From Tilletia caries (lineage: Eukaryota; Basidiomycota; Exobasidiomycetes; Tilletiales; Tilletiaceae): 64,000 nt of DNA. The notes below the pieces were generated by a model. That model made no database searches, was not told the origin of the DNA, and worked only from the letters and a program-made list of their open reading frames with translations. A program made the translations under genes and the position numbers. Of this stretch, positions 33,652-44,846 are shown piece by piece (within the stretch, counting starts at the first letter, position 1; every line of letters starts with the position of its first letter). The stretch lies in assembly GCA_032718865.1 (NCBI GenBank), contig JALUTQ010000028.1:558001-622000 (forward strand). Direction: 5' to 3'.

Positions 33652-36600
33652 TCATGTGCCGATGTAGCGACCGTGGATTTTTGGGAAGGAAGATTGATGG
33701 TAGTCAAAAGAAAGTGAAGGAAGGGCGGGGATCGTCCTGAGATGGTAGGTGTGCAAAGGTTGAGTTTTTGAAGCCAGGTTTTTGGTGAACAGGTGCAGGG
33801 AGTTGCTCCCTTTGCGCGCGGCTCGAGCTCGGTGTCGGGTCAATGCGATCGCGATGCCTTCCGATATCGTGAGCTGAAGCGATGATCTGAACCGGGAGGC
33901 GTCCACGAGAGGTAACGTGAAGGTGCCTGTGTCCTTGAGGCGCTGAAGGGCTGGCCGGCGAAGTGTTACGATCAAGTGGATCACGGCGGTGCGCCATAGT
34001 AGGAGTCGGGGCCGGTGGTTGGGGTGGGAGGGCCACCCCAGGGCAACCTCGGCGGCGTCGATCGGCGGATTGAATGCGACCCCTAGGGCGTGGAGCGTGG
34101 TAAGGAAGAGCACGGAGTAGACCCCGGAATGGGTTTGCAGGAATTCCGGGGCACTCCGGGCAGAGTTCCGGCGGTACCCGGAACCCGGAATGCTAATTTT
34201 TCAATTTTTTTGTCAGTTTAGTCCTTTTTAAGCAGGAAGCCGGAATTTCCTGGTACCGCTCAGCCGGAATGCGGAATAGATCTTGCTTTGGCCGTAACTT
34301 TTTCTTGCGGAATGCGGAATCTGTGGTCAGACAAGCTCATTCTCCCGAAATTCCGCCGGATTCCGGGAGATTCCGGGGGTCACGTGATGTGGGGTCTCAT
34401 TCGGGGTTTCATTTATCAATGAGACTCTCCGGCGAGTTTCACATATGAGGAGACCCAGTCTTGTGGTCTCAACAGGACACATGAGGCTTGAAGAGGAGCA
34501 AATTGACGCGAGTGAGGCATCAAATGGCCAATGCAGAGCTTCAATGTAGACTGTGGACGAGTACAAAGCCGATTTAGAAAGGGGTCGACTCGTTTTTCAT
34601 ATGATCTTGCGACTGCGGAGGAGAGTCCCGGAATCCGGCGAAATTCCGCATTCCGGGAGCTGCAGAATGCGGAATCGAAAATTGATCAAAGCCTAAATTT
34701 TTGACGGAAGCCGGAATTCCAGATGTACGAATTTGAATCTTTCCCCGGAATACGGAGCTCTGCGCCCGAAAGAAGAGTAATTTAACCGGAATGCGGAATG
34801 CCCTGAGAGGCCCCGGAATTGCTGCGGAGGTCCTCCCCGGAGTGCGGAAATTCCGGGGCACTCCGTGCTCTTCCTTAGAGCGTGGTTAGGGCCGCGTCCC
34901 ACAGCGTCAAGGCGAAAGAGCAGATTAAGAACGAGTGCTCAGCGCTGTCGTAGCCGGAGCAGGAAGGGTGAGGGCAGGGGAGGGCCGTTGCTTTGTCTGT
35001 GGCCAGCCATATACGCTGGTGCATCCAGAGGAAGCAGTCCGCAATGGCTGCGCTGGGCAATGTGCATTCGTGTAGCTCCTTCCAAGCCCGGGACCAGTTT
35101 GCTGTGGTGACGGTCGTGGAAAGGTGGCTGGGCCACGGGGGCATGACTGGTGTGGCCAGTCCCAGGTCGCGCCGTGTCAGGCGGGTCGAGACTTCGTGCC
35201 ATTGTCGGCTTTGAGGGAGGACGAGGTGCCAGGGGAAATGTGTTGCGTGGGGATCGCGTGTGCGTGGTCGCTGGAGGGTAGGGTCTGAGATGTCGTCGAA
35301 AAGGCCGGTTGACGACGCCTGGAGCCGGGAGCGGAGTTTCAGTGGCTGGGATTTCCAGTATGAGCCGAACATGAGGCCCATGTGCGGGCCTTTGGGGTCG
35401 GCGGAGGCGCCAGGGCGGGGTACGAGGTTCCGCTGGCAGGCTGGTGGCCCGGGTGGGGACAGTGGCCAGGCAGGCGAGAAGGTTTGGGCTCGTGTGGTCG
35501 GGGACGATTTCCACAGGATATCCGACCATGTGATCCATCCGCGGTTGGCTACTGTGTGGTAGCTGTCTGCGGTCCATGGTGAGGGTAAAGGAGGTGAAGC
35601 GCCTTCCAGGAACCAGGGGAGCTCGAGTAAAGCGGCGGTGTCCAGGTTCGCCCAGTCGGAGTCGAGGTGAAGGTTTGTGTTTGCCAGGGCGTGGAGTAAT
35701 CGACCCCAGAAGCCTGCGGCTCTCGTTTCGCGTCGTTTGAGGGTCTTGTGAAAGATGCTCCGGGGGGGAGAAGGAGGGCTGCCGGGGAGCATTTGTATCG
35801 ACTGTGAAGCTCCCAGGCGAGACCTTCTCGGAGCCACTTGCCAATGTTGTCTGTTCGGAGTAGGTTGTGGGAGAGGAAGGTCATGGACTGAGCTGTGAAC
35901 ATGTGGTCTGGGTGTATCAGTCCCAGGCCTCCCAAGTGTCTGGGGGCACTGAGGACCGTCGTTCCGAACCACGGCTTGTCCCCTAGGTACAGATATTTGC
36001 ATGTGGCTTCTGTGATGAGGGAGCGGGAGTTGATTGGGAGGCCTCCTGTCGAGCTGTGATGCCAGAGCATGGGTGTGATCACGCTGTTGCATAGGCGCGT
36101 GCGCAGGATAAGGTCGGTGTTAGCCTGCTCTAGGTTTTTAATGCGTGTCCCAACTGCGTGGAGTCGGTCGCCATAGGCGAAGGGGCAAGGTAGCCCTTGA
36201 GGAGCAGTGTTGACAGGGTGTCCCAAGTGGGTGAGTTCGTCCTGGTATGTTTCGAGTTCCTGGAAGCCAGCATGAAGCATAGCGGAACGAGGGGAGACGT
36301 TTTCAACGCTCGAGTGGGTGGGATGTGAGATCTCCACAAAGCCACTTTTTGTTTCGGTTCAGACGAGCTCCGCTCGCAGTTTCGTATATCCTGATGGCCT
36401 CAAGTATCTTTGGCCATTGGGTGATACCTTGGTTTCCTCCGGGCATGAGGATCGCCACGTCGTCCGCGAAGGCTAGGTACGTGGTACGGCCAAGACCTGG
36501 GACTGTAATGCCAATGTTAAGGTCTGTGAGCAGGTCCAGGAGTGGTTGCAGGGAAACGTTGTATAGCGAGCAAGAGAGGGGGTCACCCTGTAATGCTCCA

Positions 36601-38692
36601 GCTCGAAGGGGGACCAGGTCGGTGAGATGTCCATTGATCGATACTTGAAGGTGAGGTGAGCTGTATAGCGATTGAAGAAGACGGAGGAAGCTGGGGGGGC
36701 ATCCTGCGGTCGTGAGCGTGGCCCACAGCCAGGGGTGTCCCACGCGATCGTACGCCTTCTGTTGGTCTAGTAGAAGGAGGAAGAAGGAGGTTGGCTGCTC
36801 GGGCTGGGTTTGGTTTGAGAGGTCCTGTGGTTGCGAGAGGATCGAGTGGGGGCGGTCCTGTCCGAAGTGGTCAATGATGCCCTGGAGAGTCCCCGAGATT
36901 AGAGATGTCCGGCGGCCGGGCATGAAGGCTGCCTGGTTCCATGGCAGGGCGTGGCCCGTTGCTGTTTGGAGGCGCTGGGCCGCCATTCTTGTTATGGTTC
37001 GGATCGTGGTGTCCGAGACGGATATCGGTCTGTAGTTCGCCAGGTCAGCCTTGTCGCCCTTCTTGTGGAGTAGGGTGGTTTGGAGGAGTACGTTGAGCGG
37101 TTGACCATGCCGCATGCCCTCGGCGAGGCTGAGAAGGTGGGGTCCCGTTGTTTTTCAGCGTAAGGGTGAGGAAGGAGTAGCCCAGGCCGGTGGGTCCAGG
37201 GGGAGGAGTACGGGTTGGAGGCTCGGATCGCTGATGTGAGTTCCTCCTTTGTGAATGGGGCATCGAGTAGGTTGATGTCCGCCAGTGAAAACCGTGTGTG
37301 GGAAGCTTGAAGGAGGCGAGCTTGGCACCAGTCTTGGGAGGGGTGCTTCGGTGGTATGGAGTATAAGTCTGCAAAGAAGGCGTAAGCTATCCGTCGCATA
37401 GAGTCTGGGTCTGTTGTGGTTCGGCCCTGATTGTCTCGTAGGCGGGATATGGTGTGGGAACCGCCAGTTTTTGTGAGGGAGGTGGTTATCCATGACGATG
37501 GGCGAAAAACGTTGAGGGTCTTCTGGTTTGTCGTTCTGATTGCGGACGATGTGTGTACCTGTTGTCGTGCTTTGTGAAGGCGTGACATTAGAGATGGGAG
37601 CTTGAGAGCTTCCGAGGGGTCTGGAAGGAAAAGGGCTTTAATTTCTTGTTCCAGGGTCGTCACGCTCTCTCGGAGAGACAAGAGTCGTTTGCCGACCCGG
37701 GTTGATTCGGTGCGGGCTACGTCCCGAAGTCGGAGGATGTAGTTCTCCCATGTTACCACTCGATCGTTGTCCCGTATATTGGTGGGTGGTGGGCCGATTT
37801 CCGCGCATGTGTTTAGGATCGTGTTGCAGAATTGAAGGTCGTTCATTATGCCGGGGTGGAGGGTCCAGGGGTGGGTGTGGGTATTTGGTTCTTTTGCAAA
37901 GGCGACGTTGAGGGAAAAGCTAACCGCCGCCGCGTGGTGGTCCGACGATGTCGGTGTGAAACGAGGATGTTTTGAGAAGGGGAGGAGGCGCCTGGATGCC
38001 CAGATGGAGTCAATGCGTTTCGCGGACGTGATCCGCCCTGCCGCATTTAGGACGATGCGGGTGTATTGGCGGTGTTCAGGAAAGATGTATCGGTAGGTGT
38101 CTTCGACGTCCAGTGGGATGAGTGAAGGGGCGATCAGGTGCCATGGGCACGAGCAGGTGGTGCCGGTAAGGGAGTCTCGGAGTGGGGAGGGGGTAGAATT
38201 CCAATCCGCTCCGATGATTGTGTCAATCGATTTGTGGTAGAGGTCCCGAGCTCGGGGCCACTCGGTATCCCAGAACGATAGGTCGGTGACCGGGCCGTGT
38301 ATGGACCAGAGGTCGATAGTCGTGATGGCCGCGGACCCCGTACCGAGCGGTCGAATCGTTGCTTCAGCGTAAGCCCATCTTGGGCCATGGGCGGCGGTAG
38401 TGGGCTGTACTGCGGAGGTGAGGAAGAGGATACCTGCATCCGATGTCAGGATGGCGCGGTAGGAGGAGTGGTAGAAGGTACCTAAGATGGTGGATAAGGC
38501 GTGGTCATCTGTGATGGTGATGGGTTCTGTGATAAAGCATTCCTGGAGGAAGATGATATCAGCGTTGGCCAGAGCAGAGTCTTTGGTTAAGAAGATGTCA
38601 GCTAAACGTCGGCGGAGGCCAGCTTTTCCGCAGTTGAAGGTTGCTACCTTCAGTGGCTTTGTTTCTGTCGGGGTTGCAGAGACAAGTGTCAT
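33652..38692 (-). pseudogene. LINE copy 1 ORF2: endonuclease-reverse transcriptase, broken
   Basis: Starts near MTLVSATPTETKPLKVATFN. The endonuclease motifs are VATFNCG, IIFLQECF, IIGADWNS and SDHHAAAVSF. The RT motifs are LANYRPISVSDTTIRTI, LLLDQQKAYDRVG, GALQGDPLSCSLYNVSLQPL and the catalytic FADDVAI. A C-terminal finger CPHPSCSGYDSAEHSFLIC lies near 34930. The endonuclease-to-linker part is one open frame (to about 37195). The frame then shifts near 37195, 36340 and 35762 (a G7 run), and the MITE at 34101-34877 splits the last segment (FLTTLHALGVAFNPP resumes at 34100). It is not translatable as a whole. Confidence 0.8.
34101..34877. mobile_element. hAT-like MITE inserted in LINE copy 1
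   Basis: 777 bp with ends TAAGGAAGAGCACGGAGT and its inverse, flanked by GAGCGTGG on both sides (34093-34100, 34878-34885), an 8-bp duplication as in hAT elements. The inside is full of CGGAAT/ATTCCGG motifs in both orientations and has no transposase. Confidence 0.85.
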
Positions 38693-39138
38693 TGTGCGCA
38701 TACAGCCTGTCGTGGTTGTTAGGATCAAGCTAATCAGTGTTTTGAAAAGGAGGCGTACTGCATTCCAGAGGGCATATGGACTACGTGGCCGTTTGATTGG
38801 CTTATTTGTCCGGTAAGGGGCATAGAAGGATTGTGTGTATGGGGACCAGACTCCGTCTGGTGTGGGGTGGCACGAATTTGAATCATGGCTAGGGGCTTGT
38901 AGGGTAGGATGGAGATCCTGGGGTAGGGGTGGTAGGGAATTCTCTTCGGGGTATCTTGTGCGGAGGGGAATTCTCGCGAAGGGGAGGAGCTTGGGTTCCT
39001 TGCTTGGGGCTTGGGACGAGGAAGGCGCTGATTGGCAGCTGGCCCACCTCAATTCCCCTTCCCTTTCCCTTAGCTCGAGGTGATTTGGCCGCCTTGGCTC
39101 TGGCTGTGAGCTTGAGGATGGTCTCGCCGTACGTGCTG

Positions 39139-40673
39139 CTAGAAGGGGCCTTCGTCTTCTTGCGTCCACTGTTGGAGGTACTGCTGGAAGCATGACGGCT
39201 GGGGCCTGCTGTCGGTTGCATGTGGGGTGGTGGGGTTCTTTCGGCGGCCGGGGGTAGCACACCGTGGTTGGTTTCGTGTGCCATCGTGCTGTCTTCCGTG
39301 GGGGCCGAGGGGTTTTCTTCCTGAGGGACACCGAGTGAGTGTTCGGGGGGGTGGGTGGGGGTGTTGTGCGTCTTGCTCTGGTCCCTTTCTCCTCGTGCAT
39401 TCATCGACAGGGTGGTTCTTGCGGCACTTCTTGCAGTATGGTGTCGGGCAGTGGTCTTGGATGTGTGGGTCCCCGTAGTTGCCGCGGCAAGATCTGCATG
39501 CTGGCATGCGGCCATCGAAGGAGGTTTCGAAGTAGGTGTTCCCACACCAGACCCATAGGACGAGTAGGGCCAGTTCAAACCAGTCGAGAGGGAGCTCCTT
39601 ATTGTCGTTCTTGAATTCGACAATTGCGACCACGATGCCCGTTTGTCTCGGGGGTTGTGAGTCGTCCGAGGGGCGAGTGGTGATGGTCCATAGGTGAGTA
39701 ATAGATAGCCATTTGTGTGTTGAGCCGCGGAAGGCGTCGGCGAGGGCCGTGCCGCTTTCAGTGGCGCTAAGGTGGACTTTGATGACCCGCGAGCGGAGTG
39801 GGAGGGCGGGTCCCCATGTGGTTGCCGAGTATGGGATTCCCTTCCAATAGATGCGGAAGCCAATACGCTTGGCTGTCTTGAAATCCTCCATGTCGGCCCA
39901 GCAGACTTTGACGGTTTTGTTCCGGTTGCCTGAGGAGGAGATGTCAATGACGATCGGCCTATTGAAGCCCTTCTTCCTCCCGTGCTTCTCCGTGTCCGCA
40001 ATGAGTTTGCACTGGTGGTCCGGGTTCTCCGGGTCAAAGTTGCGGGCTGTAATGGTGTAAGAGGCCGTGCAGGGGCCGCAAGAGGCCTGGCCCTTATTGA
40101 CCAAGGGGGCGACTTCGGCGTATGTGATCGTCGGTTCTTTGTCGCAAGGGTGGCTTTCGGCGACGATGACCCGGCGGTAAGATTGGGTGATCGACCCGGC
40201 CGAGGAGAAGGAGTTGTCCTCGGCGGCTTGGTCTTCGTCCATTCCATCGTCCATGTAGGTGTCAGTGGGTTTGGTACTGGGGGGGAAGGGTTGGTTCATG
40301 GTTGACCTTATGAGCAGTCTTGGGCTCAGGAGCGTTGTGACCGTGTGTTGCGGTGGATGTGGTTGCTTTACCGCCATGTTCGCGCTCGGCGATGACCATG
40401 TCCATATTGACGGTGTGGCGATCCTCAAGGAGTGACTGGACTTCCTTGCCGAACTCGTTGATCTGTGGGCCTTCGGGGCCGACAGTCTGGGTGTCGGGCT
40501 CGTATTCACCGTAGTCTTCATCCTGGTCCTGGGAGTCTTTAAGGTGGGAGGAGGTGGTGGTTGACTCGGTGGTAGAAGACTCCTGAGTGGACTGAGAGTC
40601 CTGGGAGCTGACCGATATGGGGGGGGGCGGCGGCGGTGCCGTGGATGATGGCTCGAGAGCGAAGGGTGGACAT
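39139..40673 (-). pseudogene. LINE copy 1 ORF1 (gag-like, zinc knuckle), frameshifted
   Basis: Starts MSTLRSRAIIHG at 40673. The acidic N-terminal half includes DEDYGEYEPDTQTVGPEGPQ. The C-terminal half has a gag-like core and a double zinc knuckle, CRSCRGNYGDPHIQDHC then CKKCRKNHPVDEC. The frame slips at the plus-strand G9 run (40619-40627) and the G7 run (40279-40285). ORF1 proteins of this kind bind the element's RNA. Confidence 0.75.
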
Positions 40674-40790
40674 CGTGGGTAGTAGGTGTTGGGGGGGTGG
40701 GGTGTGGGTGTGTGTATGTGTGTGTGTTGTGTGGTTGGGTAGGATGGTGTGGATGGTGCTTGTGGGTGATGAAGGGAGAGGGAGAGCCCG

Positions 40791-40797
40791 TTATATA
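40791..40797 (-). promoter_or_regulatory. TATA-like box in LINE copy 1
   Basis: Minus strand TATATAA about 118 bp before the ORF1 ATG at 40673; the same site is present in copy 2. Confidence 0.4.
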
Positions 40798-41726
40798 GGT
40801 GTATGGCTGCCCTTCTCATGATTGTTCTTCTGTGATGAGGGTGGTCGACGCTGTCGGAATCCAGGGTGTCGTGGTGGGTGGAATGCCGTACAGGTGGCCT
40901 GGGATGAAGAGGAGTTGACAGGGGCGTGTGGTGGTAGAGGACGGAGGGAGAGGAGTGTGTCGGATGAGTATCGAGTATTTGTGTGTCCGTGGAATGTAAA
41001 GGAGTTGGATGATGAATGTCGGAGTTGAAATCAAGTTGGTTGTCCCCGCCGTTGGCCCGCGTCCTTCCCGTTGGAACTCCGTCAATATGCACCACGTCAG
41101 CATGCACCGGTGCGAGCCACGGTGGCAGCGAGTACTGGGGTGTTGTGGTGTCGTGGCAGAAACGGGCCGAGTGGCCCGGGGATAGGGGGTCTGCAGGTGG
41201 GGTGAGGATGATGGTGGGGAGGGTGTTGTCGATGCTGGGGCTGGGTTGTCCGTGAGCGCTGCTGCTTGTGGCGTGGCTAGGTGGCTCCGTCGTCGAGGAG
41301 GGGTTCGTCGGGGTGGCCAGGCTCTGTGCTCCCTTGCGCGCGCCTGCATCGTTCTGGCGGTTGAGGGAGATGTGGTGCTCGAGGGGAGGGTAGGTGGTTG
41401 GGATCCGGGAATCGGATTGCGGTTGGTGTTCCCAGCTCTGTCGACAGACCTCGCTGCTCTCCGCGTCGCGCGCGCATTCGGCACGGAGGGGAGATGGTTG
41501 AGCTTCTATGTCCTCAGCTTTTTGAGTCCAGTGGGTGAGGTCTAGAGGTGCTGATTGGGCGTTGGTTTGGGGCCCGCAGGTGGTGTTCTTGATCGTGCCT
41601 TAGGAAATAATAAGTCGACCCGGGTCGTTTTTGGGCGCGTTTGGCGCGTGGGGGCGAGCTCGTCTTGCTCGCGAGGGGCTCATTGTTGAGCCGGTGTCGT
41701 GTGGACCCCTACAGGGCCGGAAGCAC

Positions 41727-41811
41727 GTCTGTGCAAGATTCAAAGCGAAGCAGTACATGTACCTTCGCCAATGACGTGTGGTGTCGTCTGGATGACTCCT
41801 CAAATGTGGTA
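41727..41811. other. 85-bp unique centre of the LINE palindrome
   Basis: Separates the two LINE 5' ends. It is not itself symmetrical, apart from a small AGTACATGTAC motif, and matches neither LINE arm by eye. Confidence 0.85.
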
Positions 41812-42740
41812 GTGCTTCCGGCCCTGTAGGGGTCCACACGACACCGGCTCAACAATGAGCCCCTCGCGAGCAAGACGAGCTCGCCCCCACGCGCCAAACG
41901 CGCCCAAAAACGACCCGGGTCGACTTATTATTTCCTAAGGCACGATCAAGAACACCACCTGCGGGCCCCAAACCAACGCCCAATCAGCACCTCTAGACCT
42001 CACCCACTGGACTCAAAAAGCTGAGGACATAGAAGCTCAACCATCTCCCCTCCGTGCCGAATGCGCGCGCGACGCGGAGAGCAGCGAGGTCTGTCGACAG
42101 AGCTGGGAACACCAACCGCAATCCGATTCCCGGATCCCAACCACCTACCCTCCCCTCGAGCACCACATCTCCCTCAACCGCCAGAACGATGCAGGCGCGC
42201 GCAAGGGAGCACAGAGCCTGGCCACCCCGACGAACCCCTCCTCGACGACGGAGCCACCTAGCCACGCCACAAGCAGCAGCGCTCACGGACAACCCAGCCC
42301 CAGCATCGACAACACCCTCCCCACCATCATCCTCACCCCACCTGCAGACCCCCTATCCCCGGGCCACTCGGCCCGTTTCTGCCACGACACCACAACACCC
42401 CAGTACTCGCTGCCACCGTGGCTCGCACCGGTGCATGCTGACGTGGTGCATATTGACGGAGTTCCAACGGGAAGGACGCGGGCCAACGGCGGGGACAACC
42501 AACTTGATTTCAACTCCGACATTCATCATCCAACTCCTTTACATTCCACGGACACACAAATACTCGATACTCATCCGACACACTCCTCTCCCTCCGTCCT
42601 CTACCACCACACGCCCCTGTCAACTCCTCTTCATCCCAGGCCACCTGTACGGCATTCCACCCACCACGACACCCTGGATTCCGACAGCGTCGACCACCCT
42701 CATCACAGAAGAACAATCATGAGAAGGGCAGCCATACACC

Positions 42741-42747
42741 TATATAA
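42741..42747 (+). promoter_or_regulatory. TATA-like box in LINE copy 2
   Basis: TATATAA about 124 bp upstream of the ORF1 ATG at 42865, inside the LINE 5' region. Confidence 0.4.
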
Positions 42748-42864
42748 CGGGCTCTCCCTCTCCCTTCATCACCCACAAGCACCATCCACACCATCCTACC
42801 CAACCACACAACACACACACATACACACACCCACACCCCACCCCCCAAACACCTACTACCCACG

Positions 42865-44399
42865 ATGTCCACCCTTCGCTCTCGAGCCATCATCCACGGC
42901 ACCGCCGCCGCCCCCCCATATCGGTCAGCTCCCAGGACTCTCAGTCCACTCAGGAGTCTTCTACCACCGAGTCAACCACCACCTCCTCCCACCTTAAAGA
43001 CTCCCAGGACCAGGATGAAGACTACGGTGAATACGAGCCCGACACCCAGACTGTCGGCCCCGAAGGCCCACAGATCAACGAGTTCGGCAAGGAAGTCCAG
43101 TCACTCCTTGAGGATCGCCACACCGTCAATATGGACATGGTCATCGCCGAGCGCGAACATGGCGGTAAAGCAACCACATCCACCGCAACACACGGTCACA
43201 ACGCTCCTGAGCCCAAGACTGCTCATAAGGTCAACCATGAACCAACCCTTCCCCCCAGTACCAAACCCACTGACACCTACATGGACGATGGAATGGACGA
43301 AGACCAAGCCGCCGAGGACAACTCCTTCTCCTCGGCCGGGTCGATCACCCAATCTTACAGCCGGGTCATCGTCGCCGAAAGCCACCCTTGCGACAAAGAA
43401 CCGACGATCACATACGCCGAAGTCGCCCCCTTGGTCAATAAGGGCCAGGCCTCTTGCGGCCCCTGCACGGCCTCTTACACCATTACAACCCGCAACTTTG
43501 ACCCGGAGAACCCGGACCACCAGTGCAAACTCATTGCGGACACGGAGAAGCACGGGAGGAAGAAGGGCTTCAATAGGCCGATCGTCATTGACATCTCCTC
43601 CTCAGGCAACCGGAACAAAACCGTCAAAGTCTGCTGGGCCGACATGGAGGATCTCAAGACAGCCAAGCGTATTGGCTTCCGCATCTATTGGAAGGGAATC
43701 CCATACTCGGCAACCACATGGGGACCCGCCCTCCCACTCCGCTCGCGGGTCATCAAAGTCCACCTTAGCGCCACTGAAAGCGGCACGGCCCTCGCCGACG
43801 CCTTCCGCGGCTCAACACACAAATGGCTATCTATTACTCACCTATGGACCATCACCACTCGCCCCTCGGACGACTCACAACCCCCGAGACAAACGGGCAT
43901 CGTGGTCGCAATTGTCGAATTCAAGAACGACAATAAGGAGCTCCCTCTCGACTGGTTTGAACTGGCCCTACTCGTCCTATGGGTCTGGTGTGGGAACACC
44001 TACTTCGAAACCTCCTTCGATGGCCGCATGCCAGCATGCAGATCTTGCCGCGGCAACTACGGGGACCCACACATCCAAGACCACTGCCCGACACCATACT
44101 GCAAGAAGTGCCGCAAGAACCACCCTGTCGATGAATGCACGAGGAGAAAGGGACCAGAGCAAGACGCACAACACCCCCACCCACCCCCCGAACACTCACT
44201 CGGTGTCCCTCAGGAAGAAAAACCCCTCGGCCCCCCCACGGAAGACAGCACGATGGCACACGAAACCAACCACGGTGTGCTAACCCCCGGCCGCCGAAAG
44301 AACCCCACCACCCCACATGCAACCGACAGCAGGCCCCAGCCGTCATGCTTCCAGCAGTACCTCCAACAATGGACGCAAGAAGACGAAGGCCCCTTCTAG
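42865..44399 (+). pseudogene. LINE copy 2 ORF1, frameshifted
   Basis: Same protein as in copy 1. The frame slips once at the C7 run 42911-42917: C8 would be needed, and copy 1 has nine. After that one frame is open to the stop at 44399 through the gag core and the zinc knuckles. Confidence 0.75.
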
Positions 44400-44846
44400 C
44401 AGCACGTACGGCGAGACCATCCTCAAGCTCACAGCCAGAGCCAAGGCGGCCAAATCACCTCGAGCTAAGGGAAAGGGAAGGGAAATTGAGGTGGGCCAGC
44501 TGCCAATCAGCGCCTTCCTCGTCCCAAGCCCCAAGCAAGGAACCCAAGCTCCTCCCCTTCGCGAGAATTCCCCTCCGCACAAGATACCCCCGAAGAGAAT
44601 TCCCTACCACCCCTACCCCAGGATCTCCATCCTACCCTACAAGCCCCTAGCCATGATTCAAATTCGTGCCACCCCACACCAGACGGAGTCTGGTCCCCAT
44701 ACACACAATCCTTCTATGCCCCTTACCGGACAAATAAGCCAATCAAACGGCCACGTAGTCCATATGCCCTCTGGAATGCAGTACGCCTCCTTTTCAAAAC
44801 ACTGATTAGCTTGATCCTAACAACCACGACAGGCTGTATGCGCACA

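Larger units (their letters stand above)
33276..41726 (-). mobile_element. Tad-like non-LTR retrotransposon, copy 1 (full 3' end)
   Basis: The T19 run at 33276-33294 is the poly(A) tail of a minus-strand LINE whose 5' end is at 41726. The order is a 1-kb 5' region, ORF1 with a zinc knuckle, then ORF2 with an AP-type endonuclease, reverse transcriptase and a C-terminal CCHC-type finger. That order and the fungal host fit the Tad clade. A hAT-like MITE (34101-34877) interrupts the 3' part. No target duplication flanks this copy alone. Confidence 0.85.
35048..41726. repeat. Left arm of the 6.68-kb LINE palindrome
   Basis: Nearly identical to the reverse complement of 41812-48490. Differences are mostly homopolymer lengths, with a few substitutions. 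Confidence 0.9.

Noticed and set aside
33276..41811. Target-site duplication for LINE copy 1 alone
   Set aside because: The left flank (ending GGGGCGG) and the 85-bp centre (starting GTCTGTGC) share nothing; only GCGG recurs, beyond copy 2.
41640..41897. Identical 62-codon frames on both strands around 41.64-41.90 kb
   Set aside because: They mirror each other only because of the palindrome and run into the unique centre; no start context or family match.
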